From Pyxidicoccus caerfyrddinensis (GTDB taxonomy: Bacteria > Myxococcota > Myxococcia > Myxococcales > Myxococcaceae): a DNA stretch of 64,000 bases. The stretch is from NCBI RefSeq assembly GCF_010894405.1, contig NZ_JAAIYA010000003.1:372001-436000 (forward strand). Direction: 5' to 3'. Every line of letters starts with the position of its first letter. Positions within the stretch are counted from its first letter, which is position 1. Shown here piece by piece: positions 1 through 8,295 of this stretch. Made by a program: the position numbers and the translations under genes. Under the pieces are notes generated by a model. That model was not told the DNA's origin. It ran no database searches and saw only the letters and a list, made by a program, of their open reading frames with translations.

Positions 1-884
1 GCGAGCGCGGCGACGGGCTTGTGCCGCATCAGCTCCACGCAGGCATCCGCAGCGGCCACGCGTCCGGAGAAGCCGAGTGCCCACAGCACGTCCGGCCGGA
101 GCGCCTCGGTGGAGAGCAGCTCCAGCAGCTGCTTCACGTCCCGCTCATCTCCGCTCATCCCCAGCAGCAGCAGGGGCAGCCGGTCTCCGGGCGCAGGCGC
201 TCTGGCCACGGCCTGACAGGCACTCCAGGCACCGCGATGGCCCCCCATCAGCCCCGTGACGATGGCGGCATCGCGCAGCGTGGGCTCGGCCGAGTCCAGC
301 GCGAGCTGCAGCATGGCGGGCTCCAGCGGCAGCCGGGCGCGGCTGGCGGCGCGCAGGGCGGCGGCGGCCACCAGGGGCTCCGGGTGCGCGAGGAATGGCA
401 GGCACAGCGGCGCCGTGGCCAGCCCGTGCACGCCCAGCGTGTCGAGCACCAGGGCCAGCCGCCCGGGGGCGGCGTCCTCATGCTTCAGGAGCGCGGGCAG
501 GCTCGCGGGAAGGGCGGCCGCGGGCACCAGCTCGAACGCACGCCGGAGCGCGGCGAGCGCGGGAGGCTCGGCTGCGGGCAGCGCGGCCAGCACGGCGGCA
601 GGCCCGGAAGGCGCCTCCGCCTGGAGCAGTGCGAGCGCCGCGGCGACGATGCGCTCGGGCTCGTCCGCCAGCGCGGGCACCAGCAGGCGCTCCGCCACGG
701 GCTCACCGCCCAGCACCAGGCCGTCCACGTGCGCGGCGACGTGCTCCTCCTGCTCCGCCACTTCCTCCAGCACGAAGTCAGGCGCATCGAGCGCCGTCTC
801 CCACTGGCTCCAGCGGAAGGCGGCCTCTTCGAGGTGCGTCTCGTAGATGTCCCAGCGAAGCGGGCGTCCGGAAGGCTCGGCCAT
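1..884 (-). CDS. TIGR02270 family HEAT-like protein (partial, C-terminus off window)
   Basis: The frame stays open from the ATG at 884 to the left edge, giving about 294 residues of a family usually near 400. The N-terminus has the acidic/aromatic opening typical of TIGR02270 (RWDIYETHLEEAAFRWSQW). It is followed by Ala/Leu-rich helical pairs resembling HEAT repeats (for example around APLCLPFLAHPEPLVAAA), suggesting a scaffold rather than an enzyme. It starts 7 bases after the stop of the DUF6484 gene, so it is probably the last gene of a minus-strand unit DUF2169 - DUF4150 - DUF6484 - TIGR02270. TIGR02270 genes are commonly found beside PAAR-like T6SS genes; the molecular role is unknown. 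The true C-terminus lies outside the window. Confidence 0.85.
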   Translation of the reverse strand, partial: MAEPSGRPLRWDIYETHLEEAAFRWSQWETALDAPDFVLEEVAEQEEHVAAHVDGLVLGGEPVAERLLVPALADEPERIVAAALALLQAEAPSGPAAVLAALPAAEPPALAALRRAFELVPAAALPASLPALLKHEDAAPGRLALVLDTLGVHGLATAPLCLPFLAHPEPLVAAAALRAASRARLPLEPAMLQLALDSAEPTLRDAAIVTGLMGGHRGAWSACQAVARAPAPGDRLPLLLLGMSGDERDVKQLLELLSTEALRPDVLWALGFSGRVAAADACVELMRHKPVAAL

Positions 885-890
885 GGCGGG

Positions 891-1418
891 CTAGTTGATC
901 TCCACCGAGCCACCCTTGATGCGGTGGGTGCCGGTGGCGCGCGATTCCAGGTACGTGCCCTTCACGATGACCTTGCCGTTGCGGCGCAGGGTGATGCTGG
1001 CCTCGCCGCACTTGAGGACGATTTCGTCCTGGCCCTCGATGACGATGCGCTTGCCGTCCACACGGGCCTCGGTGGGAGGCCGGGCCGCCTCGGCGTCGGG
1101 TGGAGCCTCCAGCAGCGCGTCCAGCAGCGGCGTGGCGCTGGGCTCCTGGATGAGGCCCATGACGAAGGGCTGGCCCGGGTCTCCATTCTCGAAGAGGAGG
1201 ACCACCTTCTGCCGGCGGGCCACTGCTTCCTGGAGGGCCTTCGCATCCAGGATGGTGGCCAGCCGCGCGGGCACGGGGCCGGCGGTGTTCCCCGGGAAGT
1301 CGACGCGGGGGAGGCCATTGGCATCCAGCCCGACGAGCTGCCCGGCCCGGCTGCCGAGGATGGGCTCGGGCATGGCCGGACCGGTGGGGAGGGGCTTGCT
1401 GTCGGGATGCGCGCTCAT
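891..1418 (-). CDS. DUF6484 domain-containing protein, T6SS-associated
   Basis: The protein has 175 residues from the ATG at 1418 (MSAHPDSKPLP). An upstream in-frame start at 1490 would overlap the DUF4150 gene and gives a low-complexity Ser/Arg leader, so I rejected it. Visible features are GSRAGQLVGLDANGLPRVDF, a small OB/beta-barrel-like opening found in phage-spike and VgrG-associated proteins, and a C-terminal beta-rich tail with GEASITLRRNGKVIVKGTYL, which resembles the repetitive spike-tip or DUF2345-like strands of VgrG proteins. It lies between a PAAR-like gene and TIGR02270. I infer a structural or loading role at the T6SS spike; no catalytic motif is visible. Confidence 0.8.
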   Translation of the reverse strand: MSAHPDSKPLPTGPAMPEPILGSRAGQLVGLDANGLPRVDFPGNTAGPVPARLATILDAKALQEAVARRQKVVLLFENGDPGQPFVMGLIQEPSATPLLDALLEAPPDAEAARPPTEARVDGKRIVIEGQDEIVLKCGEASITLRRNGKVIVKGTYLESRATGTHRIKGGSVEIN

Positions 1419-1440
1419 GGTGTGGATTCCGGCGGGGCGC

Positions 1441-1905
1441 CTAGACCTCGTGGTCGCAGACGAGGCACTTGGGCTTGCCCTCGTTGCCACCCATGGCCAC
1501 GACGGGCCCCTGCATGACGGGGAACGGCGGCGTGTTCTTGTCGTTGTGGAGCATCAGGTCCATGGCGCGCGCCACGTTCTTCCCCTCGAACTTCACGTCG
1601 AAGGAGAAGTTGACGAACTCGGCCTTGCCCTTCGTCTTGCTGGAGGCCACGCCGCCGCCGGCGGTGCCCGCCTCGTCGCCGGAGCTCGTCTTGAAGTTGG
1701 AGTCCTTCACGCACACCGGGTTGCCGCCGACGGACACCTTCTTGGTGCCCTTATCCGTGTCCGAGGACTGGGCGATGTTGGGGTACGGAATGGGCACCGG
1801 CCCGGCGGGGCTGGGCGTCTTGCACACGTCCGGGAAGGCCGAGGTGATACCGCCACTGTCCTTCGTCACCACGGACATCTTGTTCACACCGGTATTGACG
1901 GGCAT
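1441..1905 (-). CDS. DUF4150 PAAR-like protein, T6SS spike tip
   Basis: The protein has 154 residues from the ATG at 1905 (MPVNTGVNKMSVVTKDSG). The longer frame to 1962 adds a leader unlike the family. The sequence matches the PAAR-like DUF4150 family: an early SVVTKDSGG strand, the Pro-rich PVPIPYPNIAQSSD segment, then VSVGGNPVCVKDSNF, where PAAR-type proteins cap the VgrG spike. The C-terminal KPKCLVCDHEV carries a CxxC pair. No toxin domain is fused, so any effector here would be a separate polypeptide. It lies 23 bases upstream of DUF6484 and 129 bases downstream of DUF2169 on the same strand. Confidence 0.9.
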   Translation of the reverse strand: MPVNTGVNKMSVVTKDSGGITSAFPDVCKTPSPAGPVPIPYPNIAQSSDTDKGTKKVSVGGNPVCVKDSNFKTSSGDEAGTAGGGVASSKTKGKAEFVNFSFDVKFEGKNVARAMDLMLHNDKNTPPFPVMQGPVVAMGGNEGKPKCLVCDHEV

Positions 1906-2034
1906 GGCGTCCACCTCCAGGAAGGCACAGTCTACTCCCTCGGAGCGACGCGGCGCGAGCACCCGCCGGAGCAGGAGTCAGAGGTGCGATGATGCAGGCG
2001 CAAGTCCCCGGAAGCCTGGGAACCCCCTGTTCTT

Positions 2035-3069
2035 TCAGGCCTTCTTCGGCGGGGAGACCCCTTCCGCGGTGAGCTTCAGCCCGCGCACGTCATGGACGCC
2101 CTCGCCGAGCACCACGTGCCCGCGCCACAGCAGCGTCACCTGCTCCGCGTCCGTGTCGAGGATGACGGTGTCCAGGCGCAGCTCCGGCTTCGCGTCCTCA
2201 CCGCTGGCCAGTTCCACGGTGATGACCGGTGCCGCCTGCCCGGGGAGCGGGAAGGCGAGCCGGCCCTTCGGTGAAGCCCCCGCGATGACGACGGCCTCGT
2301 CCCCCTTCAGGTAGCCGGGAGCGACGAGCCCTGGCGCGGCGGCGTTGAAGAAGCGCCGGTCGAAGTCCTTGGGGAGCAGCGGCTTGCGCGTCTTGTTCCA
2401 GGCTTCGTCATAGGTGCCCGCGAACTTCGCGCGCGGCTGCCAGTGCGGGGAGGTGAAGCCGAAGCCCGCGGGGGTGACTCTCTGCCCGAACTCGCGCAGC
2501 GGCTCCACCGGGTCCTCCAGGTTGGGCAGCTTCAGCCCCTCCTCGAAGTGGCGCGGGCTGGCGCGAAAACCGGTGCCCACGGGGTTGCGCGGCTCGAAGG
2601 CGGGCTTCGCCGCGTCCGTCCTGTCCCACCCTCCGAAGGCGCGCTCCCACGTGAGGGGCAGCTTGTCGAAGGGCAGCGGCTTCGTCGCGGCGATGTGGCC
2701 CATGCTCCGGAACCACGTCCGCTCGCCCACCACGCGCACGGCCTTCTTCAGCGGGCCTACCTGCAGGGCCACCAGCGACTCGGTGGCGCCCTTCTGCGGC
2801 GGGTACGCGTGGCCAAGGAGCACCACGTCCGTGGCGAGCTTGATGAACGCGGTTCCCGGCTCGTACCTGTCGCTGGACTCGCCGGGCTTGCCCCAGGACT
2901 CGCCGCTCCACTTCACCGGCGCCTGCTTCTCCGCCAGCTTCAGCCCGGAGTCACCCATGGCGTAGGTGGCCTTCACCACGAGCAGCATGAGGGGCCGACC
3001 TTCCTCGTCGACGAGGCCCATCATGTCGAAGGCGAAGGGGGTCTCGTTCTCGATGGACGGGTGTGCCAT
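2035..3069 (-). CDS. DUF2169 domain-containing protein, T6SS adaptor
   Basis: The protein has 344 residues from the ATG at 3069. The N-terminus MAHPSIENETPFAFDMMGLV followed by PLMLLVVKATYAM is the characteristic DUF2169 opening (N-x-T-PF, then a VVKATY strand). The middle has PLTWERAFGGWDRTD and NPVGTGFRASPRHFEEGLKL, both typical of the family. DUF2169 proteins are reported as adaptors or chaperones coupling PAAR-type proteins and effectors to VgrG. It is the first gene of the minus-strand unit and diverges from the ketosynthase-like gene across about 130 bases. No signal peptide or membrane segment is visible. Confidence 0.9.
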   Translation of the reverse strand: MAHPSIENETPFAFDMMGLVDEEGRPLMLLVVKATYAMGDSGLKLAEKQAPVKWSGESWGKPGESSDRYEPGTAFIKLATDVVLLGHAYPPQKGATESLVALQVGPLKKAVRVVGERTWFRSMGHIAATKPLPFDKLPLTWERAFGGWDRTDAAKPAFEPRNPVGTGFRASPRHFEEGLKLPNLEDPVEPLREFGQRVTPAGFGFTSPHWQPRAKFAGTYDEAWNKTRKPLLPKDFDRRFFNAAAPGLVAPGYLKGDEAVVIAGASPKGRLAFPLPGQAAPVITVELASGEDAKPELRLDTVILDTDAEQVTLLWRGHVVLGEGVHDVRGLKLTAEGVSPPKKA

Positions 3070-3201
3070 GGCGTGGGAGCGAGTGTATCAGCCGGAACCG
3101 GGGCGATTCTCGCGAGCGCGCTCCTTTGTCCGGGACAGCTTGCTTGTGTGGGGCCGCGTTGGGACAATCCACGCCCTGCGCGGAAGAAGAGGACGAGCCC
3201 A

Positions 3202-4308
3202 TTGGAAGTCGTCGTCACCAGTCTGGGAATGGTCTCCTCCGTGGGACGGGATGTCGTGACGGCCTGCGCGGCCATGCGCGCGGGAATCGTCCGGGCCCAG
3301 CCCCTCACCTATTTCCAGGCGCTGGATGAGACGTCACAGGAGATGGAGCCCATCACCGGTCATCCCGTGCGCGCCCTGACCGAGGGGTTCACCATCATCG
3401 GACGCTGGCTCGGGCTGGCGCGTGGCTGCGTGTCCGACCTGCTCCGCCAGGGGGCGCTTCCGGACGCCTCGGATGTGGCCTTCTGGCGTTCGACGGGCGT
3501 GCTGGCCGTCACCCCGTACCACGACGATGACCGGTTCGGCGGTGAAGCCAGCGATGACGCCCCTCCCTCCACGGAGCCGGTCCGGCTTGCCTACCTGCAG
3601 CCGCTGCTCGAGGCGCTGGGGCTGCCCATCGACGAGCGGAACGCGGAGGTCCTCTGCCTGGGCGCCGCGGGGGCCGTCCACGCCATCCACCAGGCCAGCC
3701 GCTGGATGGCGGACCGGGGGCTCGAACGGCTCCTCGTCATCGCGGTGGACTCCTACTGTGATCCGCTGACGCTGGAGTGGCTCCTTCAATACCGGCGCCT
3801 CAAGACGCCGGAGCACCCCCAGGGCCTGATGCCGGGAGAGGCGGGGGCGTGCTTCCTGCTGGAGTCCGCCGCGAGCGCCCGTCGGAGGCAGCCCCCGATG
3901 CAGCTCGCCATCGTCAGCGCGGCGGTCCGGATGGAGAAGGACCACTTCTTCACCCGGAAGCCCAACCTGGGCGTCGCGTTGGCGGACGCCCTGGAGGAGG
4001 TCCTGGCCGGCGCGGCGCTCAAGGCGCCCTTCGCGGGCAGCCTCGTCTCGGACCTGAATGGCGAGAACTGGCGCGCGAATGAGTGGGGCTACGCCCGGCT
4101 CAGGCTGGGGCAGAAGCTGGCCGAGGGACTCCACCTGGTCCTGCCCGCCACCTCGGTGGGGGACACGGGCGCGGCCAGTGGCGCCGTCGGCCTGTGCGTG
4201 GCCGCGAGGGCGCTCGTGCGAGGGTATGCGCGGGCCGAGCATGTCGTGACGGTCTCCAGTTCGGAGCGTGGGCAGGTCGGCGCCGTGTGTCTCAAGCTGA
4301 AGGGGTGA
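3202..4308 (+). CDS. Ketosynthase/thiolase-fold protein lacking catalytic residues, T6SS-associated
   Basis: The protein has 368 residues from a TTG at 3202 after an AGAAGAGG-like ribosome site; an ATG at 3229 is the alternative. The start VVVTSLGMVSSVGRDVVTAC is typical of beta-ketoacyl synthases. The nucleophile-elbow region reads GAAGAVHAI (154-162), with Ala at the position of the catalytic Cys. The segment matching NAHGT reads DLNGEN (284-289), His to Asn. The segment matching GHxxGAAG reads VGDTGAASGA (319-328), His to Asp. The fold is probably kept and the Cys-His-His triad lost. It lies 3 bases before the AHH toxin gene. I infer a binding or chaperone role in effector loading, not lipid synthesis. 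Confidence 0.82.
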   Translation: MEVVVTSLGMVSSVGRDVVTACAAMRAGIVRAQPLTYFQALDETSQEMEPITGHPVRALTEGFTIIGRWLGLARGCVSDLLRQGALPDASDVAFWRSTGVLAVTPYHDDDRFGGEASDDAPPSTEPVRLAYLQPLLEALGLPIDERNAEVLCLGAAGAVHAIHQASRWMADRGLERLLVIAVDSYCDPLTLEWLLQYRRLKTPEHPQGLMPGEAGACFLLESAASARRRQPPMQLAIVSAAVRMEKDHFFTRKPNLGVALADALEEVLAGAALKAPFAGSLVSDLNGENWRANEWGYARLRLGQKLAEGLHLVLPATSVGDTGAASGAVGLCVAARALVRGYARAEHVVTVSSSERGQVGAVCLKLKG

Positions 4309-4311
4309 ACC

Positions 4312-5172
4312 ATGACGGATGCATCCGCCGCGCAGCATGAAGAGGACGTCGCCAACTGGATTCACGTCAGCGTCAAGAACAGCACCGAAGGCGGGCGCTG
4401 TCTCAACCGCCACGTGGCCGCATGGGACCCCATCACGTGCTCCCACCGCTGGCAGGCCTTCAAGCACGCGCTGGAGGACTCCCACCTCTACAACTGGCCC
4501 GCGTACAAGAAGCTCGCGCGCGGCAAGGACATCCGCACCGATGCGATGCGGAACTACACCAGCAAGAGCGGGACGCTCTATCCCATCTTCCCCGAGGGCT
4601 ACCGGTTCCTGCTCAAGGCGCCCAAGCAGGGGGACTGGGACGTCTCCGAGTCGCTGACCAACAAGAACTTCAAGTGGGACTACCGGACGCCGTACATCCA
4701 CAACGGCCACCACGTCGTCACCAACAGCCAGCTGCGCGTGGCCATGAACAATCTGGAGAAGAAGTTCCCGAACGCCACGCTCATCGTTCGCCGGGGACTG
4801 GCCAGGGCCGGCTACAACCTGAACCACAAGATCAACATGGTCATCCTGCCCATGGACAAGAAGGTGGCCGGGGCCCTGAACCTGCCGCGCCACCTCATCA
4901 CCTTCCTGTACCGGGACCACCGCGCGTACAGCGACTACGTGGCGAAGCGCATCGACAAGGTCATGCGCACCTACGAGGGCGAGCTGCGCAAGTATGTCCG
5001 CAAGGACAAGGAGCACACGAAGCTCGCCCACGAGCTGGCCAAGGAGAAGATCGAGCAACTGTCCGAGGAGCTCTACGCGCAAATCACCGCGCGCCAGAGC
5101 AAAGCGGAGCGTGAGGCGGGCACTCCGGGGTATACGGGCACGCTCGACACCCTCATCAACGGGATGCCATGA
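4312..5172 (+). CDS. AHH/GHH-family predicted nuclease toxin
   Basis: The protein has 286 residues. A GHH signature sits in HNGHHVVTNSQLRVAMNNL, followed by NLNHKINMVILPMDKKVAG and LNLPRHLITFLYRDHRAYSDY. This matches the AHH branch of HNH/EndoVII nucleases: the GHH provides catalytic and metal His residues, then an N-x-x-N-x-(I/V)-x-LP strand and a conserved downstream LPRH helix. No PAAR, VgrG or signal sequence is fused, so delivery must depend on partners encoded nearby. The C-terminal 70 residues are Lys/Glu-rich helix. The stop overlaps the ATG of the immunity-like gene (ATGA), strongly coupling the two. Nuclease activity is inferred from family membership. Confidence 0.85.
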   Translation: MTDASAAQHEEDVANWIHVSVKNSTEGGRCLNRHVAAWDPITCSHRWQAFKHALEDSHLYNWPAYKKLARGKDIRTDAMRNYTSKSGTLYPIFPEGYRFLLKAPKQGDWDVSESLTNKNFKWDYRTPYIHNGHHVVTNSQLRVAMNNLEKKFPNATLIVRRGLARAGYNLNHKINMVILPMDKKVAGALNLPRHLITFLYRDHRAYSDYVAKRIDKVMRTYEGELRKYVRKDKEHTKLAHELAKEKIEQLSEELYAQITARQSKAEREAGTPGYTGTLDTLINGMP

Positions 5173-5759
5173 GATTCTTCGAACTGGAGACCCTGGGCGA
5201 CCTCAACGACTCCGAGTTGCTCGTTCTGGACCAGGAGCCGGAGGCGGTGGGGCTGGACGGGTATTGCCTGGCCGCGGGTGAGCCCATCAGCGGCTCCTAT
5301 CCCGCGGACGTGAAGGTCCAGCCGAGCGAGGAGCGCACCGGCATCCAGCTCTCCGCGGTGCTGGGCAACACCTTCAACTACCTCGTCGTCTCCGGCGCGA
5401 TGAAGGACGTCATCGCCGAGCACTGCCCGAAGGCCGCCATCGAGTACCTGCCCTTCACCCTCCTGGACCACCGCGGGCGCGTGCGCAGCCAGGACTACTT
5501 CTTCGTGAATCCGCTCGGCGGCGTGGACGGCGTGGACGTCAAGGCCAGCGACATCAAGTACCACCGCAGCGGAGCCATCGTCGGCATCCGCAAGCTGGTG
5601 CTGGACCCGGAGAAGCTGCGCGACGCTCCCGCGCTCTTCCGCCTCCAGCAGGACCTGCAGCTCTACGTGGTGAGCGAGCCCCTGGCCCGCGCGTTCAAAG
5701 AGAAGGGCTTCACCAACGTGGTGCTGCGGGAGCTGACGGTCTCCGCGGCGAAGGCCTGA
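5169..5759 (+). CDS. Imm11 (MXAN_0049-type) immunity protein
   Basis: The protein has 196 residues; the ATG overlaps the toxin stop by four bases. It resembles the Imm11/DUF1629 'immunity MXAN_0049' family: an acidic N-terminal strand region, a central VSGAMKDVIAEHC helix, the EYLPFTLLDHRGRVRSQDYF strand and a FFVNPLGGVDGVD segment. It ends with AFKEKGFTNVVLRELTV, the usual C-terminal 'F..kG.tg..f' motif. It is cytoplasmic with no signal peptide. Given the coupling, I infer that it neutralises the AHH nuclease. The family also occurs as orphans, so the pairing needs testing. Confidence 0.85.
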   Translation: MRFFELETLGDLNDSELLVLDQEPEAVGLDGYCLAAGEPISGSYPADVKVQPSEERTGIQLSAVLGNTFNYLVVSGAMKDVIAEHCPKAAIEYLPFTLLDHRGRVRSQDYFFVNPLGGVDGVDVKASDIKYHRSGAIVGIRKLVLDPEKLRDAPALFRLQQDLQLYVVSEPLARAFKEKGFTNVVLRELTVSAAKA

Positions 5760-5779
5760 GTCCGTCGCCTGGAAGGGGA

Positions 5780-6556
5780 TTGTCCTTGGCCTCGAAGTTC
5801 CTGCCCGTCTTCATCGGCAATGCGCTCGGCGACAACGAGGAGCTGCTCCCGGCCTTCACCGCCGGGAAGGGAGGGCTGAAGGAGGCCCTGCGCTTCTGCC
5901 AGAACTTCCGCATCGCCGGCATCGGCTCGCTGTTGATGTCCGGCACCGCGGCGCGCTTCCACGAGTGCCTGCATGCGAGCGCCCGCGCCTTCGTGCAGTT
6001 CGCCAGCGCCGCGCCCGAGGCCCAGAAGCTGACCAGCCGGGCGGAGCCGTTCTTCGACGCGGTGGCCTGCGGGGACACCGAGGCCGCGCGGGAGCTGGCG
6101 CGCCTGTTACCCCGAGCCGCCGACAAGAACCGCGAGTACGAGGAGGACTTCCTCTTCGTCCGCTTCCTGATGGACCACTTCTTCCTGGGAAGGGACGCGA
6201 GCGAGGGACGGGACCTCCTCGAACGCTACGAGAAGGTCCTCGAGGGCTCTGAGGACCCGCGGCTCGCGGTATGCCATGCCCTGCTGGCGGTGGATGGGGC
6301 CGGCTTCGACGACGCCCTGACGCGCATGATGAATGCGCGGGAGGTGCGCTTCGGAAAGCTGCGCGACAAGGAGGCGCTGGAGCCGGAGGTGCTCGAAACG
6401 GAGGGGTACGTCTCCATCGAGGGGCTCGCCCTGGTGCGCCTCGCCGTCTCGAAGGGGCTCCAGCCGCTGGAGGACGTCCTCTTCATTCCCTCGGTGGCGC
6501 GGGAGCAGGTCCGCCTTCGCTATCGCGCGGACATCTGGAAGCAGTTGCTCGCGTAG
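5780..6556 (+). CDS. Imm49-like immunity protein
   Basis: The protein has 258 residues from a TTG at 5780. A second in-frame TTG at 5786 has better spacing from the GGAAGGGG ribosome site and may be the true start. The sequence is almost all helical, with short hydrophobic pairs (FFDAVACGDTEAARELARLL, then EYEEDFLFVRFLMDHFFL), as in Imm49 proteins. It lies 20 bases downstream of the Imm11-type gene in the same direction, so one nuclease gene is followed by two different predicted immunity proteins. It ends 17 bases from the convergent membrane-protein gene. The family call is moderate; the context strengthens it. Confidence 0.72.
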   Translation: MSLASKFLPVFIGNALGDNEELLPAFTAGKGGLKEALRFCQNFRIAGIGSLLMSGTAARFHECLHASARAFVQFASAAPEAQKLTSRAEPFFDAVACGDTEAARELARLLPRAADKNREYEEDFLFVRFLMDHFFLGRDASEGRDLLERYEKVLEGSEDPRLAVCHALLAVDGAGFDDALTRMMNAREVRFGKLRDKEALEPEVLETEGYVSIEGLALVRLAVSKGLQPLEDVLFIPSVAREQVRLRYRADIWKQLLA

Positions 6557-6573
6557 CGCCCGGGCCGCCTGCC

Positions 6574-7194
6574 TCACGACCACGCCAGCAGCCCGGCCAG
6601 TCCCGCATACAGTGGCACGTTGAGCGCCAGCGTGAGCCGGTTGATGCGGCGGAAGCGCGCCTGCTCCTCGTCGGCGAACCAGATGCCCTCGTCGCCCGTG
6701 GTGCGTCCCTCCACCGCGTGGAAGAAGAGCGCCGCGTACGCCACCTCGACGAACAGGCTCAACAGCACCAGGCCCACGAAGGCCAGCGCCCACACGTTCG
6801 CGGCGCCTGACGTCCCCAGCCACCGTGCGCGTCCCCACGCCAGCCCGCCGAGCACCAGCGCGATGCACGCCACGTCGTGCGCCACGCCGTACGGGGGCCG
6901 CCAGCTCTTCGTCACATAGAGCAGGTACAGCTCCGCCGCGCCGCGCAGCCACATGAAGCCGGCGAACGCGCCGAGCACCGCGCGCGCCTCCATGGGGACC
7001 TTCGCGTCCAGCGCCACCAGCGGGCAGACGAGGAACCAGAGGAACACCGCGTAGAAGAGCCACGCCACCTTGGGCCCGGAGATGCGGCCGCCTCGCGCGC
7101 CCTTCGCGTTCTGCGCGCGGCGGAAGAACAGCGCGACCACGCCACAGAGGAGCGCGAGCACGGCGACGAGGACGCGGGTGTGCGGGGAGAGCAT
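6574..7194 (-). CDS. Small multi-pass membrane protein coupled to a desaturase
   Basis: The protein has 206 residues from the ATG at 7194, which shares a base with the desaturase stop (TGATG), so translation is probably coupled. There are about five hydrophobic segments (VLVAVLALLCGVVALFF near the N-terminus, VAWLFYAVFLWFLVCPLVAL, then three more). A short basic loop RRAQNAKGARGGR follows the first helix, and an acidic loop EGRTTGDEGIWFADEEQARF lies before the last. I do not recognise a family. Coupling to a lipid desaturase suggests a partner or accessory in the same membrane process, which is inference. Confidence 0.75.
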   Translation of the reverse strand: MLSPHTRVLVAVLALLCGVVALFFRRAQNAKGARGGRISGPKVAWLFYAVFLWFLVCPLVALDAKVPMEARAVLGAFAGFMWLRGAAELYLLYVTKSWRPPYGVAHDVACIALVLGGLAWGRARWLGTSGAANVWALAFVGLVLLSLFVEVAYAALFFHAVEGRTTGDEGIWFADEEQARFRRINRLTLALNVPLYAGLAGLLAWS

Positions 7195-8141
7195 CAGAAG
7201 CGCCGGGGCGGAGGGTAGTGCGAGGGAAAGCGCGCGACGTACCACGCGCGCAGCCGGGGCAGGTGCTCCAGTGAGACTTGCGGATGCAGGTGGTGCACCA
7301 CGTGGCAGCCCACGTTGCGCGGCGCCAGCCACAGCCGGCCCGGCCACCCGAGCCCGTGGTCCATCGTCACCGCGAGCACGTCCTCCAGCGTGCGCCCGCG
7401 CGCCGGCACCGCGGTGTGCTCGGCCAGCAGCCGGTGCGCGTTGAAGCCCGAGGCCACCAGCAGCGGCAGCGCGTAACCCCATGCCACGGCTTCCGGCCAG
7501 CGCCACGCCAGCGCCAGCACGCAAAGGTGGAAGAGCACCTGTCCCTGCTCGGAGCGCGCGCAGGCCCGTACTTCCTCCGGGTCCGCGAGCCCGGGAGACG
7601 CCGGTGCCTGGAGGAACAGCCGCGCATACGGGACGCGCAGCGCGGGCACGGCCCACGCGAGCAGCCCCACCGGTCCGCGCAGCACCCAGAAGGGCACCAC
7701 GCCCACCAGCAGCAGCCACGCGCGCGCCAGGCGCCAGCCATGCAGCGGCCTGCGGCGATACGGGTCCGACGGCAGGCCCGCGTCATGGTGGTGGCGCAGG
7801 TGGTGGTAGCGCGTGGACTCCCAGGTGCTGGCCACCGGGTAGCCCGCGAGCAGCTCCACGAGCCTCAGCCCCACGCTCTTGCGCCGCACGCTCAGGTGGA
7901 CCGCGTCGTGGAAGATGACGCCCAGCGCATGAATCCGCCCGGCGATGACGGGCACCGCGAGCAGCGCGGCCCACGGCCACCACGCCAGCGCGAGCCAGCA
8001 TGCGCCCATCCAGGCCCACTCGATGGCGGCGAGGCGCAGCAGTCCCGGCACGGTGGCACGCACCAGCAGCGCGGGTGGCACCGCGGCGCGTCGGGGAAGG
8101 GGCTCGGGCGCCGTGCTCGCGGCTTGCAGTGAGGCACTCAT
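7194..8141 (-). CDS. Membrane fatty acid desaturase family protein
   Basis: The protein has 315 residues from the ATG at 8141. A longer frame to 8429 exists but overlaps the divergent gene and lacks family features. The three His clusters of membrane di-iron desaturases and hydroxylases are present: HDAVH (78-82), HHLRHHH (113-119) and HVVHHLHP (280-287). Hydrophobic segments lie between the boxes as expected. A HRLLAEH segment near 240 may supply an additional ligand. Substrate and regiochemistry cannot be read. It is transcribed divergently, across 154 bases, from the RnfD-FG-GAP/GNAT/GH3/Rieske operon, suggesting one shared acyl-modification pathway. Confidence 0.88.
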   Translation of the reverse strand: MSASLQAASTAPEPLPRRAAVPPALLVRATVPGLLRLAAIEWAWMGACWLALAWWPWAALLAVPVIAGRIHALGVIFHDAVHLSVRRKSVGLRLVELLAGYPVASTWESTRYHHLRHHHDAGLPSDPYRRRPLHGWRLARAWLLLVGVVPFWVLRGPVGLLAWAVPALRVPYARLFLQAPASPGLADPEEVRACARSEQGQVLFHLCVLALAWRWPEAVAWGYALPLLVASGFNAHRLLAEHTAVPARGRTLEDVLAVTMDHGLGWPGRLWLAPRNVGCHVVHHLHPQVSLEHLPRLRAWYVARFPSHYPPPRRF

Positions 8142-8215
8142 GACATGGACGGAATGCACGAAGTGAGCACAGGCGGGGAGGGCGGATGCAAGCCCCGATG
8201 CTGATTGGACAGCCC

Positions 8216-8237
8216 GCGAGCGGCGGGGCACGCTCGC
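8216..8237. promoter_or_regulatory. Inverted repeat in divergent desaturase/operon intergenic region
   Basis: GCGAGC (8216-8221) and GCTCGC (8232-8237) are exact reverse complements separated by 10 bases. They sit centrally in the 154-base region between the desaturase start and the RnfD-like fusion start. The spacing suits one DNA turn per half site, so this could be a shared operator. In GC-rich DNA a 6-base arm is weak evidence. Confidence 0.25.
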
Positions 8238-8295
8238 AAGACCTGCCCGGTCTGGTGCCGAGGCGTGAGTCGCACAGGGGCGGAGGCGGCGAACC

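Noticed and set aside
7195..7719. Longer version of the small membrane protein gene (381 codons)
   Set aside because: The extra N-terminus lies within the desaturase gene in another frame, is Ala/Gly/Arg-rich, and the TGATG overlap supports the start at 7194.
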